Of a stretch of DNA of 64,000 nt, positions 25,555 through 35,500 are shown in pieces. Position 1 is the first letter of the stretch; each line of letters opens with the position of its first letter. The notes under the pieces were generated by a model, which did not search any database, was not told where the DNA came from, and saw only the letters and a program-made list of their open reading frames with translations. Source of the stretch: Sipunculus nudus (Eukaryota; Annelida; Sipuncula; Golfingiida; Sipunculidae); assembly GCA_026874595.1 (NCBI GenBank), contig CM049322.1:54761886-54825885 (forward strand), read 5' to 3'. Both the position numbers and the translations under genes were made by a program.

Positions 25555-28500
25555 TCACACCTTCAGCCTCAGGTCTGGTAAGGTCTGTTTCAGCTGCGTT
25601 TTAATATTTTTTGTAACAGGCTCACTCATGTTGTTATACATGAGATCTAACTCGTAAAGTCGTGACAGTTGTTGTGTCATGTTGAGTATCTGCTCTAATT
25701 CATCATCCAGGTGGTTTTCACTCACAATTAAGGTCCTGAGTGAGGGGCATGACTGGAGCTCGTCAGTCAGTTGAATGACGGACTGGGTGTCAGTAAGACC
25801 ACAGCGTCTCATGCCGATTATGCTCAGGTGGAGGAGTGATGACAGCTGCCGAGACAACTGTACTACACTGTCACTACCAATGTTATTGTTGCTAAGATTC
25901 AATACTTGCAGCTGAGACGTCATCGACAGTCGTGAGATACATTTGTTCCAGGCTTCATGTATCAGTATATATTGATTTGATGTATATGGTTTTATTTCAT
26001 GCATGTCATATACATCACAGTCACCAAGCAGCAACTGTCTGATCTCAGGCAGGTTGACGAGCCTCTCGCCTAGCTGCTCCACACCTGCTGCATCCAGTGA
26101 CAAGACTCCCATCTCCAGAACCTGCAGCCCGGGGGTGTACTGTAGGCCGTCCACTACAGCTACACCTTCACCACGTTCACCATAGGTGCATTTACATACA
26201 CGTAATTCACAGAGCAGGGGAAGACGCTGTAACTGACGGCTTAACGTCTCAAACACAACACAGTCAGCTGTGTTTTTATTTGTATAACTTACACCTCGCC
26301 GTTTATGGGTAACTTGTGTTCCTTTGAGATCAAGCACAATGAGATTTGGTGTGTGGTGTAGGTTTGCCACAACACCTCCCACGGCATTATGTTTCTTACA
26401 ATAAGGTACCCATAATTCTTTGAGCTCTGTAAATCTCCTCAATTGATTTCCTAGCTCTGTAAATTCAACCGACGTTACTTCGTTTCTGATAAGATCGAGT
26501 GAACGTAATCTTGCCGTGTAATGTCGGAGTCCCCTTATTACTGGTCTCACAGCATCCACGACATCACACCTACACAGACGCAGTTCACGGAGTTCACTGA
26601 GATGCTGTAGCTGATTAACAAAAACCTGGTACACAGTCTCATCGACACTGTTGCTCATGTCATTTAATTCCTTAAAAACAGCTTGTTTTGCATACTTTGC
26701 CTTTAACCCAGATATATCAAGAATATTAAGTTCCGGCACTAAATGTATTTTATCTACAACGTGACGTACTGCATTCGTCTGATCAGACACACACAGTCGA
26801 AATACTTTAAGATTGGCAAGGTGTTTCAGCTGGTCACCAAGTATTGCAAACACCTCCGAGTCGGCCCTGTTACCAGAGAGATCTAGAGCTTGTAGTTGTG
26901 TTACGTGTTGTAGAGATCTCACAACCGGGATCAGCCCTCGTGGTTCATCACATTCACACAGACGGAGCTCACGGAGCTTGGTGAGGCTCCTCATCCTGGC
27001 ACCAAGAACCTGATACACATCTGACGTCACTTTATTACCAGTTGTCCTGCCCCTCACGTCTAGTACCTCATACGGCTCAGGGTTAGAAATGTTTCCCGAT
27101 ATATCTAAAATTTCTATTCCAAATGTGTGCCTGAGAGCGGTTATGAAAGACTCAGTAGCATTTTCGGTGTCACATTTGCATAAGTGAAGGGTTGTTAGAT
27201 TTAAAAACCCCATTACTTGTTCCGCAATTTGTCTGCAAACCTCCGGGGATACCAAGAGACGGCTCAGGTCCAAGACAGTGAGGTCACATGGTTTGTGTAT
27301 AACATCAGTATGCTGGCCACTCAGTATATCAAAAATGTCTCTGTATTTATTATAATATGTTGACTTAGAAGTCAGAGCGGTGATACAGTTTGTCTGACAC
27401 CATTCCAGGAGGTCCTCTTTTCCAAAGAATGGACAATTAACTACTATTTGATTTACTTTTAAGTCCTGACGTCCTGCAGTTTCATTCAGTTTTCTCTGAA
27501 TGGTTATATTCCAATCAGAACCACGTACCACGACATGTCCATCTTTGGATATTTTGCTGAACCATACTTTATTATCTCTCGGGATGTCATCAAAATCATA
27601 CACACTCAATGTTTCTATTTTAACAGCTTGGTGTTGCTTTCTTTCTATTTCCATTTCAAGGTTGTCTAAAAATCCAGTGTTTTGTTTATATATCGTGACT
27701 GCTTTCAGCTTGGTATTCTGCAAGTATTGAAGGTACCGCAGTTGTTCCACAGACGGCGCCCATATTCTGATCGTTTCAACTTGAGAACTGTCCATTGAAA
27801 AATAACGCTGAAGCACTTCAGAGGTATACAGATTATTGAATTCAATTTCTATTGTTTTTGGTAGAACAAAAGTTTCTGTGTTGATGTCAGATAAAAACGC
27901 CAGTTGAACGGCAGTATGTGTTTTTGTTTTGTCTCCTTCAGACCCTTCAATGATATCATGGATTATGCTTGTAATAATTTCTTTTCCTAATCCTTTGAGA
28001 AAAGTCAAGATCATCGTGGATTCCTTGAGTGCGTTTGGTGAATTGACAAAATAAAAGAATAGCTCTTGCCTAATTTTTGGATCACAGTTGACGATGAAAT
28101 AAGCAGTCAGAAATTCCTGCAATGTTTTATGCTGAAAATATATTTTTTTTCTTGTATGTTTTCTTTCTTTATCATTCAGTCTACCACTGGCATTCAGTAA
28201 ACCTAACTTTTTGGCCACGTCACTCAAGTCATTCAGAACAGATGTTGGAAAGCTTAGTTCTAATGTATCTCCCTTTAAACCATCAACAGCGACCTTTCCG
28301 ATTTCCATAATATACTGGTGAAATATGTCAATTATTTTACCTTGGTCAGAACGATTGTCTGGAGAAACAAATTTTATTTCATATCTTCTGCACACATACT
28401 TTACAAAATCAAAATAAAATTCGGTGACAGAATTCGCGATCCTCTTTTGATCCCGCCAAAGAACACACATGAGTAACAGGACAGCCGGGTAACAGCTTAA

Positions 28501-29079
28501 TTCTTTTCTGTCCTTATTTTCGGCAATCTCAGTTCTTAGATTTTCACCATCATCTGAATTGTGGAAAAATCGGTCCGTGTAAGTTTTCACCCCTTTGTCA
28601 GAAAAACCTTTCAGAATGACATGGGTCTTTGGGAATTCCTTTGGTGATTTAAAATGTAGTGATGGACGATTGCGTGAGGTAATGACCAGGTTGGTTTCCT
28701 TCAGATGATTTCTTTTAATAATGTTTGTAATATCCATGGCTGTGTCTTCTCTGTACTCATCAAGACCCTCAAACAAAAAAAGAATATGTCGCTGATTGCT
28801 TTCAATTATATTTACCATGCTCTCTTGGTTTCTTATATCTATATTTTGATGAAATGCCTCAGTTAGAGTTTCGTTTTGTCTGACATCCCTTAAGAAGATG
28901 GGGAGTACCAGCTGAAATTTCCCCAGATGTCTCTTAATATGTCTTGGTGTAAGAAAGGTTCTTCTCCACCAGCTGGCCAGAGTATACATCGCCCAGTCCA
29001 CTAACAGACGTTTTGCTAATGTCGTTTTCCCTGTCCCAGCGGCTCCTTCTAGATAAACACTATGCTCCAATGTACTCTC
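25555..29079 (-). CDS. NACHT-LRR exon of membrane-anchored NLR-like receptor (copy 3, intact)
   Basis: One large terminal exon, open for 1174 codons from the acceptor TTTTTTCTAG to a stop at 25555. It does not begin with ATG: the first codons after the acceptor are E-S-T-L, then EHSVYLEG, so it is spliced to upstream exons. Counting from TTG at 29070: Walker A GAAGTGKTT at residues 9-17, Walker B-like ILFLFEGLDEY at 96-106, sensor-like TSRNRP at 131-136. These define a NACHT/STAND ATPase. Residues about 595-1150 are RNase-inhibitor-type leucine-rich repeats, alternating LDLSGN-type and LRLCxCD-type strands, about a dozen. NLR proteins of this kind are innate immune sensors that oligomerise on ATP binding; the ligand is unknown. 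Family call is secure; exact orthology is not. Confidence 0.93.
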   Translation of the reverse strand, partial: ESTLEHSVYLEGAAGTGKTTLAKRLLVDWAMYTLASWWRRTFLTPRHIKRHLGKFQLVLPIFLRDVRQNETLTEAFHQNIDIRNQESMVNIIESNQRHILFLFEGLDEYREDTAMDITNIIKRNHLKETNLVITSRNRPSLHFKSPKEFPKTHVILKGFSDKGVKTYTDRFFHNSDDGENLRTEIAENKDRKELSCYPAVLLLMCVLWRDQKRIANSVTEFYFDFVKYVCRRYEIKFVSPDNRSDQGKIIDIFHQYIMEIGKVAVDGLKGDTLELSFPTSVLNDLSDVAKKLGLLNASGRLNDKERKHTRKKIYFQHKTLQEFLTAYFIVNCDPKIRQELFFYFVNSPNALKESTMILTFLKGLGKEIITSIIHDIIEGSEGDKTKTHTAVQLAFLSDINTETFVLPKTIEIEFNNLYTSEVLQRYFSMDSSQVETIRIWAPSVEQLRYLQYLQNTKLKAVTIYKQNTGFLDNLEMEIERKQHQAVKIETLSVYDFDDIPRDNKVWFSKISKDGHVVVRGSDWNITIQRKLNETAGRQDLKVNQIVVNCPFFGKEDLLEWCQTNCITALTSKSTYYNKYRDIFDILSGQHTDVIHKPCDLTVLDLSRLLVSPEVCRQIAEQVMGFLNLTTLHLCKCDTENATESFITALRHTFGIEILDISGNISNPEPYEVLDVRGRTTGNKVTSDVYQVLGARMRSLTKLRELRLCECDEPRGLIPVVRSLQHVTQLQALDLSGNRADSEVFAILGDQLKHLANLKVFRLCVSDQTNAVRHVVDKIHLVPELNILDISGLKAKYAKQAVFKELNDMSNSVDETVYQVFVNQLQHLSELRELRLCRCDVVDAVRPVIRGLRHYTARLRSLDLIRNEVTSVEFTELGNQLRRFTELKELWVPYCKKHNAVGGVVANLHHTPNLIVLDLKGTQVTHKRRGVSYTNKNTADCVVFETLSRQLQRLPLLCELRVCKCTYGERGEGVAVVDGLQYTPGLQVLEMGVLSLDAAGVEQLGERLVNLPEIRQLLLGDCDVYDMHEIKPYTSNQYILIHEAWNKCISRLSMTSQLQVLNLSNNNIGSDSVVQLSRQLSSLLHLSIIGMRRCGLTDTQSVIQLTDELQSCPSLRTLIVSENHLDDELEQILNMTQQLSRLYELDLMYNNMSEPVTKNIKTQLKQTLPDLRLKV

Positions 29080-29667
29080 CTAGAAAAAATAAAATTTATA
29101 ATTTTTGAAAATTTATATTCATCCATTAAGACCAATTCATTAAAAGAATACATTTAAATAGTGAGAAAGTCCCTTGATTTTATATTAAAATATCTAGAAA
29201 ATCATATTGAGACAAAATTTTGTGTATTTTGCTAATTGATCACTTTGTCAGTTATAGCCGGTTGAAAATCTAGCTTTATGAATGTATTTATTTTTAAACA
29301 GGAGTTTCTATGGTAACAAACTATTTGTATTCGTCATTCGGAGAAAGGCAGTCATCTGTTCAAAATGATTATTTCAATTCTCCAAACCAGTTCAATGCGT
29401 CTGTTCTACACTGTTTGACACTCAGAGCGGTCAGATGTTGAGAGTGCTCATAATCATATTTGTCTATAACCAGGAGAATTATAATTAAATAATTTTATAT
29501 TTCTAAGAATTTCCCGCCCAGGACGCTCTTTATTTAATCGTTCTACGATTAGCTTTGCGACCCAACAGACTTACTTGCGAGGCTGATGTAAGGTATGATA
29601 ACGAAAGCTTTTGTGGATGTCAGTCAGCCCAAACTCATTTTAAAATATAAGTTATATAATAAATAAC

Positions 29668-29882
29668 CTTTTTGAACATATCTGTGTAGAATCGTAAGTG
29701 CTCTTCTTCGTCCCCGAGCGTGGTGCTTTTTTTTTTGGCGAATACCAGATCCGTGTACAGCTCATCAAGCTCGACTCTCATGATATCATCATCCCATTCC
29801 CACAACTCTATTTCACTGTATTCTCTTAATATAGTATTAGCGACTCTACGCTGCAGGTCTTTTGTAATAATGCCAACATTGC
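29668..29882 (-). CDS. Pre-NACHT exon of the receptor gene
   Basis: 215 bp, acceptor TTTTTTATCCTAAG, donor AAG|GTTATT, entered in phase 1 and left in phase 0. That fits the G left over by the juxtamembrane exon and the phase-0 start of the NACHT exon. The 71 codons are open and non-random: they begin with the residues NVGIITKDLQRR, then WEWDDDIMRVELDELYTDL, a lysine run, and GDEEEHLRFYTDMF. Charged segments of this kind with an LYTDL motif lie just before the NACHT domain in many lophotrochozoan NLR-like proteins, as far as I recall. A coding-strand A10 run sits in the middle and is A8 in copies 1 and 2. The exon is cytoplasmic in the model. Confidence 0.8.
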
Positions 29883-30206
29883 CTTAGGATAAAAAAGAAC
29901 TTGCATTAGCTGATTTACCCAATGTAGGGATTATTTTTAAACAATAGCTTCCAGAAAGAAATTTTATTTATGGGAAATGTTCGATTATTTATAGTCTCCC
30001 TATGCCGTAGACTTTGGATTTAACTCTTCTTTTTCTCAAGCTTTAATTACACATCCTCTGTTAAATGGGTTAATGATTTCAAGCTACATTCTGATACGTT
30101 TATTCGTGAGCTTAATAGTTAAAAAGTACACAAGCTAATCTTTCTGATACAATCAAAACTATATGACTTGCATTTGTAAACAAATACATAAAGCGCCTCT
30201 GTGGCA

Positions 30207-30492
30207 CACATTCCTTCTGTGACAGACGCATTTCCTCAACCACTCACACCCGCCACCCTCTCCTTTTTACACATCCATTACCATCTCCCTACACACACAC
30301 GCTCTCTGACACACCCTTTCCCTCACACGAACCCTCTCACCAGGCACGAACACCCTCACACTCCCACAACCAGTCACTCCGAACACACTCTCACACTCCC
30401 ACAACCTCTCAGTCACCCGTCACCTCTCACTCACACCCTTTCACTCGCACCCCCTCTCAAACATACACCCTCTAACACACACCCTCTTCAAA
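30207..30492. repeat. CT/CA-rich minisatellite-like tract, copy 3
   Basis: Third copy of the intronic tract. It retains the length of copies 1 and 2 with a few substitutions, so the array has not expanded or contracted since the duplications. Confidence 0.85.
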
Positions 30493-30664
30493 AGAATTGG
30501 AATTATATAGTTTTGTATAGTCAGCACGCACATACAAATAATGGCTTTTCTTATGTATTTAAAGGAATATAGTTCTTTTCAAAACCAACAATTATTAAAG
30601 TGTATAAAAAAAATAAAAACATTTATCATGAATAAGTGTCTTTCCATCAAAATGAAAAACCACC

Positions 30665-31385
30665 TCTGATAAATTGTAGAAAGTTGACTTAGGAAAAAAT
30701 CACATTGTGCCAGACCAAGACCCAATAATAGTCCTGATATTATATAAAAGTCTATTCAGAATGGCTAACCTCACAACACAAGGCATCAGACCTCGCAATA
30801 TAATGGAGCCAGTGTATTTGAGACAATGCCTGCAAAGCTGCTAACAATTGCCCAGTGCATAAATAGCTCCAAATATTAAATATGCTAAATGACCTTGAAT
30901 ATGAAAGTCAAGGTCACTGGTTTTCGAGCACATCACAGAACATGGTCAAGTCAATGTGTGTAGCAATTTTGAAGAAAAAATATGCAAGGCTTAAGAAGTT
31001 AGCTAAATCACCAAAAATTACATACACAAAAAGGCTATATAAATTTTAAAAAAATCTAATTCAAGGTCGACCAACAGTTGATGCGTTCGAGCAAGTCATA
31101 AGGCGATACATTTAACAATGTAATAAGCAAATCAAATGAAAACTCTTGCCACTATCGCGCTAACGGGCGAGTAGGGTGATTTTTTTCCAGTATGAGCTGA
31201 TCCATAAAAGCAAAGGTCAAGGTCAGACAATGAAGAAAAAAAAAAAAAGGTTGTCTATCTAAAGCAAGATTGCGAGATACAAGCCTCTAGGAAAAGCGGA
31301 CGCGGACACGGAGCCGGTAACAAAAAAACCTATGGGGCGCTTAATTCAATCCGTTTTGAACATTGATGTACAATTTAAAGATAGG
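30665..31385. repeat. Intronic dispersed-type repeat with AAGGTCA words, copy 3
   Basis: Copy of the stretch at 7540-8260, with the same AAGGTCA/TGACCTT words and a variable A-run near 31240. Intron of the receptor gene. No coding potential seen. Confidence 0.4.
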
Positions 31386-31601
31386 CCCTTGTCATATCAG
31401 GATGTGGAATTTCATTAAATAAATTGAATACGTCCATGAATTATACATTGCTTTCCTCGCTCGATCGGTTACATACGAAGACTCCATACATAAAGTGTTA
31501 ACAGTGTTGAATATAAGTAAAAATCGTAATTCAAATAAGTGGAAACTGAAACATAGAGATAATAAAAGAGTCAGAGGGCACTGGTAATCTAGGCAACATA
31601 C

Positions 31602-31683
31602 CTTTCTCTGTCAATTGAATCCTGACAGAATGAGCCATATCTGTTTCTAGATGTTCCATATGTCTTCCTCTTCTGTTGTAAAA
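31602..31683 (-). CDS. Juxtamembrane exon of the receptor gene
   Basis: 82 bp with a consensus donor (AAAG|GTATGT) that leaves one base and so completes a glycine codon with the next exon. With the acceptor ACTAG at 31684-31685 the exon starts in phase 0 and encodes FYNRRGRHMEHLETDM followed by AHSVRIQLTEK, matching the phase-0 end of the transmembrane exon. The sequence before this acceptor is A-rich, which is poor. A nearby CAACAG acceptor (exon 31602-31672) has a better pyrimidine tract but would need phase 2 and an unseen small exon. The frame is supported by the join to the pre-NACHT exon. Confidence 0.6.
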
Positions 31684-31963
31684 CTAGTTTTTTTTTATAT
31701 GTAATTAAACATAAACGGTTTGCAAAAACGCTATAGACATTTGCTACATAAAGCCCCTGGCTAGGAATCGACACTATTATTTATTACTGTATATTTCAGT
31801 GTTTCTTTCTCTTTATTTAATTAAAAGTTAAGGTTTAACTTTCACTTAAAAGAATAGCAAAAGTAATTTTTAAGTCTCGTTTTATAGCTTCTTTTTCGGC
31901 TGCAGATTTTAGTCAATCAATTTTATGAATATTATGAGGGACTGAATATCGTTTTCTACTCAC

Positions 31964-32091
31964 GACTAATGGCTCTTTCCTACAACACATCATGCCAACT
32001 CGTTTTGTAACGCAGATTCCGATAATGCCAGCAAGAAGTATTGTAAATCCACAAGACACAGCAATTAGAATAACTGCTATCGTCCACCCTC
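31964..32091 (-). CDS. Transmembrane exon of the receptor gene
   Basis: Encodes a single hydrophobic helix beginning WTIAVILIAVSCGF and continuing TILLAGIIGICV, then a basic, cysteine-bearing stop-transfer sequence TKRVGMMCCRKEPLV. The positive charges after the helix predict the downstream (NACHT) side in the cytoplasm. Two acceptors, CATAAG and AAGGAG (exon start 32091 or 32088), both give phase 1, matching the lectin exon before it. The donor GTGAGT leaves phase 0. The antisense open frame on the plus strand is a shadow. Confidence 0.75.
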
Positions 32092-32198
32092 CTTATGAAA
32101 ATATTTTCGTTCAAAGTTATTATAAGTTCGAAATAATAGATCATGTAATAAATAGAAAAGTGTTGTTAATAAACCAACGCTGAAAATATATTTTTTAC

Positions 32199-32435
32199 CT
32201 GAACCATCATGGTAAATTGATGTCAGATTACTTTTTGTAGTCAGGTTGACTCTAATGGCATCACATATATAAGGCATTTTCTTTTGACAATCACTTGGCA
32301 TGAAATTCCATGATGATGATTGCACCCAAATAGAACCACATACGCCTGAATTCGGATGTTGACGTGGATCCCAGTAATCGTATATAATATCCTCTGAAAT
32401 TTTAATAGAGTTACCTTTAAATTCCCACCCGTTAA
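32199..32435 (-). CDS. C-type lectin domain b, second exon
   Basis: 237 bp, phase 1 to phase 1, donor TCAG|GTAAAA, acceptor GGATAG. Starting from NGWEFKGNSIK it carries YWDPRQHPNSGVCG, then SSSWNFMPSDCQKK and MPYICD, the usual last cysteines of the fold. In the long-loop position where sugar-binding lectins have EPN or QPD this domain reads HPN, and the later WND reads WNF (WNS in copies 1 and 2), so calcium-dependent mannose or galactose binding is doubtful. A short Thr/Asn-rich stalk with two possible N-glycosylation sites (NLTT, NLTS) leads to the membrane. Confidence 0.82.
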
Positions 32436-32567
32436 CTATCCATGCGAAATTCGATAGTAATATCGCAAAACGGGCATGTAGGTATGTTTATTAAAAAGGC
32501 CTGTACTGCTCTACTGCTTTGTACTGAATGTTAACAGGAGAAATGTTGGAAATTAAACCATAATAAC

Positions 32568-32813
32568 CTGGTGACCTCTCGTTGTCAACCCATTCCTCTC
32601 TTCTCAGACCAACCCAAAACCGATGACAAGTCCACTCTTTCTTCGCCAGCACTTCCATTACGTCTCGGTCTCTCACCAAAGCAAGTGTCTGGTTCCATTT
32701 TCGGCAGCGAGCCCTCGCCTCGTGCCATGTTCGTTGCTCACAATAATGCGCATAGCATATACCATTGTGACCAACACCAATGTGGGACAATATATCACGG
32801 GAACAATGGGAAT
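32568..32813 (-). CDS. C-type lectin domain b, first exon
   Basis: 246 bp, phase 1 to phase 1, acceptor TTTGTTTGCAG. Encodes DSHCSRDILSHIGVGHNG, then CYAHYCEQRTWHEARARC, and CHRFWVGLRREEW, the signature first half of a C-type lectin domain. The donor is probably CCAG|GTTATT; GAGAG|GTCACC six bases earlier in the protein sense would break the phase with exon 2. The continuation of the open frame upstream to 32928 runs into intron. Copy 3 has CRKWN and SHIG where copies 1 and 2 have CQKWN and SLIG. Confidence 0.83.
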
Positions 32814-33615
32814 CTGCAAACAAACATATCTGTGACATTGGTCGAGTTAGTTTCCGTACACGTATGTAGAGGACATTAAGTACATGACAAGGAAAAAAAT
32901 ATGGATTCCTCTTACAAATACAATACAAAGAAGCTATTCAAACACATATAAATATCCATTATTAGACAATAGCCAAATAAATGCTGTGAGAGAAGACCAA
33001 GTTTAACACAGAGCTTTTCATGCGCATCGGATACATTGAAATCAATTAATATATTTTAGATGGGTCCATTTTTTAAATTTAATTCATAATTTTGCTTTAT
33101 TAATAATACCACTGGACCAGTGACCTAAGTCGAAGTAAAACAAAAATAATAGGACTCTATAACCCTAGTACAAATTTATTCTACGTATATTCCTAGTCCT
33201 GTACAGTGTTAGAGGTGATGATACTTTGTACTTTCCAAATATTTTACTGTGCCATTTTTCGGTATCAATATGAGAACACCTACAGAAAATGGATTTGATT
33301 AAAATTATAAAGAAATGTTTATTTCCACCATTTACTGAATAACTCTTTCTTATATGCAATTATTTTCACTTGTCACTTTTTGCATATTATCTATTCTGTC
33401 ACTATAGATACTTTGGTGAAATCCCTTAATATTTTTTTTCACTCATTGCAAGACCAGTTCAGGTGATGTACATAATCGTATACTTATTTTAGATGCACAT
33501 TAGACAAGTAAACGATCCCTGTGACTATTTATGTTTGTCGATTGAACACGAAAGGTGAAGCGAAAGATGCGGTTACGACTCCGATAACGGCAACTGTCTA
33601 TGCTACCTAATTTAA

Positions 33616-33700
33616 GGCCGACATACATGTTGCGACCCGACTCAGCTCAACAGGTGAAAAGCTGTTTAGTTGAGTCGCGTCGTAATGTGTATGCGTGAAA
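33616..33700. repeat. Imperfect hairpin / MITE-like element
   Basis: Arms at 33629-33653 and 33662-33686 are complementary at about 20 of 25 positions around an 8-base loop, and complementarity continues weakly outward (ACATACAT / GTGTATGCG). Related words (GTTCAGTTGAGCC...GTCACGTCG) recur at 33768-33795. This suggests a small non-autonomous DNA transposon spanning roughly 33550-33830. Confidence 0.5.
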
Positions 33701-34149
33701 ACACACGACTCATCCGGAACCCAGTCGGCGTCAGGTTTTGGTTTATGGCAGTGTCAGAAAAAATCGTGTTCAGTTGAGCCCGTCACGTCGTTCAGAAGCA
33801 CAGTCAGCAAGCAATCACGCTACGTCTCTGGCCACATGAATATCTCAGTCATTTGATCGTCTGGGCCAAAATCATATGGTGTAGTGAAAGACATGATTAA
33901 ATTACATTAGCACTGTGTGCGCATAATATATGATTAGATCTGTATAGCCAGTGTCCCCTACGTAATGTGCATGTTCTCGAAGGTAGAATATATATTATGT
34001 TCATCACAAAACATCGAATAATATTGTTAAGATTTAAGTGATATTAAACGATTTTTTTTCAGCTATGGGATTGGGAGAATTGAAAGGGCGATATATAGAT
34101 ATATACATGTATACTAATAAATAAAATGACATGCATCAATGACTAACTT

Positions 34150-34320
34150 ATTGGGGCGAACTCCGGTTAGATAATCTGTTGGTAAGTAGTTATGGGGAGT
34201 TTCGTGAAAATCCATCCATGCCCTGGTAAGTTTGCGCGGAATTAGAGTTAACGGACGGACGGACGGTGAGTATTCCCATAATACTGTCGTCATATGACAG
34301 GCGTAAAAATAACCTCTAAG
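34150..34320 (+). repeat. Dispersed repeat with GGAC tandem tail
   Basis: A stretch with TTTCGTGAAAATCCATCC and GCGCGGAATTAGAGTTAACGG followed by four GGAC units. The layout, a conserved segment ending in a short tandem tail, is typical of SINE or LINE 3' ends in molluscan genomes. No box B was identified. Confidence 0.4.
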
Positions 34321-34457
34321 GCAAGTCTTTGTAAAATATGAATCGATTCAAATTTCCATGGAAAGAAATTTTCTCAAGAGTTGAGAATGACGTCATTTGA
34401 CATAAGTCAGTGCACACTTGCTAGCATTTACTGCAAATAAGCAAACATTTTACTTAC

Positions 34458-34574
34458 CCTTGAACGAACAGATACTGCCAACGGTTCTGTCGGAACAATG
34501 CCCGGTTTCGACACGGTTCGTTTTCTGATTGAACCAAGCGCAACCATCTTTATGCGGCACCAGGTGGTTAAACT
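34458..34574 (-). CDS. C-type lectin domain a, second exon
   Basis: 117 bp, phase 1 to phase 1, acceptor TATACCCAAG, strong donor AAGG|GTAAGT. Encodes EFNHLVPHKDGCAWFNQK, then NRVETGHCSDRTVGSICSFK, which fits the C-terminal half of a C-type lectin domain with its closing cysteines. No EPN/QPD or WND motif is visible, so canonical calcium-dependent sugar binding is not predicted. It joins in phase to CTLD-b exon 1 at 32813. Confidence 0.75.
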
Positions 34575-34830
34575 CTTGGGTATAGGTGAAACAGTTTTAC
34601 TTTTGAATACATTCAGTAATCATTTAAATATACGAAAACATTATTTTTTTTCTGGATGAAAATTTACATTTACTTTTTCATACTTTATTATCATTGGCTA
34701 CATACTGAAATAGCTTTATCAGTTAAGGATGTATATTCCTATAATATATGATAAGAGAGATAAATTTCTATTAAGGAAGCAACCTGATATAAAATATCGT
34801 TTTGTAATTGAGAAGTTTATCATAATGTAC

Positions 34831-35049
34831 CTGGTTTTGTACCGTCAGTCCACTCCCAGCTTGACATCATCTCCAATCTGACATTTATCCAAGTGGAATT
34901 GATCCACTTTTCCTCCAGTATTTTCCTCAGATGACTTGCTTTAGGATCGGTCGGTGTCTCAGGCAATCTGGCGCCTTTCTTGTCACAGCAGTGCTCGGCC
35001 TGCCACATATTTCCAGGGCGAGCGCATCGAGATCCACTCGTCGAGGGAC
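34831..35049 (-). CDS. C-type lectin domain a, first exon
   Basis: 219 bp, phase 1 to phase 1, acceptor ATATCAAAG, donor CCAG|GTACAT. Encodes PSTSGSRCARPGNMWQAE, then HCCDKKGARLPE and the segment TWINVRLEMMSSWEWTDG, the N-terminal half of a C-type lectin domain (cysteine, WxxAExxC, GA-L, W-W-DG). It has no counterpart in tandem units 1 and 2. The open frame continuing upstream to 35176 is intron read-through. Confidence 0.77.
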
Positions 35050-35476
35050 CTTTGATATTATGAAAAAAAAAATCATTTAGCGATATTAATGATATAATTT
35101 TACATGGTTTACGTTTTATCCAGACGAAGATATATTTATGAATGATACAAATCTTTAGTATATATACGAAGTGCATGCAAAATCGTATATAGGCCTACTG
35201 TAACATATTTCATAGATATCTTCTGTAACTTAGATGGAAGATACATTTAATTAAGATCAATAGCCAACATTAAAGATCATTGATCACAGTCAGAAGGTTT
35301 GTTTCTAGCAATAGCTGAAGTGGACGAATACCAAGGAGTTCTGGTGCAATGTTTTATGTGTAGCCTACACATCAATATTGGCACCTGACATGAACAAATA
35401 GGGTGAACCGGTACTCTCCCCAAAACACTCGCGTATGTTTGTGATGTAGACCTATTCTGTAAACGTTACTTTTTTG

Positions 35477-35500
35477 TATATATATATATATATATATATA
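35477..35500. repeat. TA microsatellite
   Basis: Uninterrupted TA dinucleotide run. Confidence 0.9.

Larger units (their letters stand above)
21886..32848. repeat. Tandem unit 3 (least degraded, connected to the full gene)
   Basis: Third copy in the same orientation. It keeps about 1.24 kb (23884-25126) missing from units 1 and 2, lacks about 24 bp present in them near 25380, and has an uninterrupted NACHT-LRR exon. Homology with units 1 and 2 stops at 32848, 35 bases upstream (in the minus sense) of CTLD-b exon 1. Beyond that point the sequence is unique and contains the rest of the receptor gene, so this unit is best read as the parent copy. Confidence 0.93.
32849..34457. other. Intron between CTLD-a and CTLD-b
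   Basis: Unique AT-rich sequence starting at the point where homology to units 1 and 2 ends. It contains a hairpin element (33616-33700) and a GGAC-tailed dispersed-repeat-like stretch (34150-34320). A minus-strand open frame at 33165-33359 has no recognisable domain or splice context. Confidence 0.6.

Noticed and set aside
25555-29079. Many plus-strand frames antisense to the LRR region (for example 26003-26185 and 26813-27013)
   Set aside because: Shadows of the real minus-strand coding exon.
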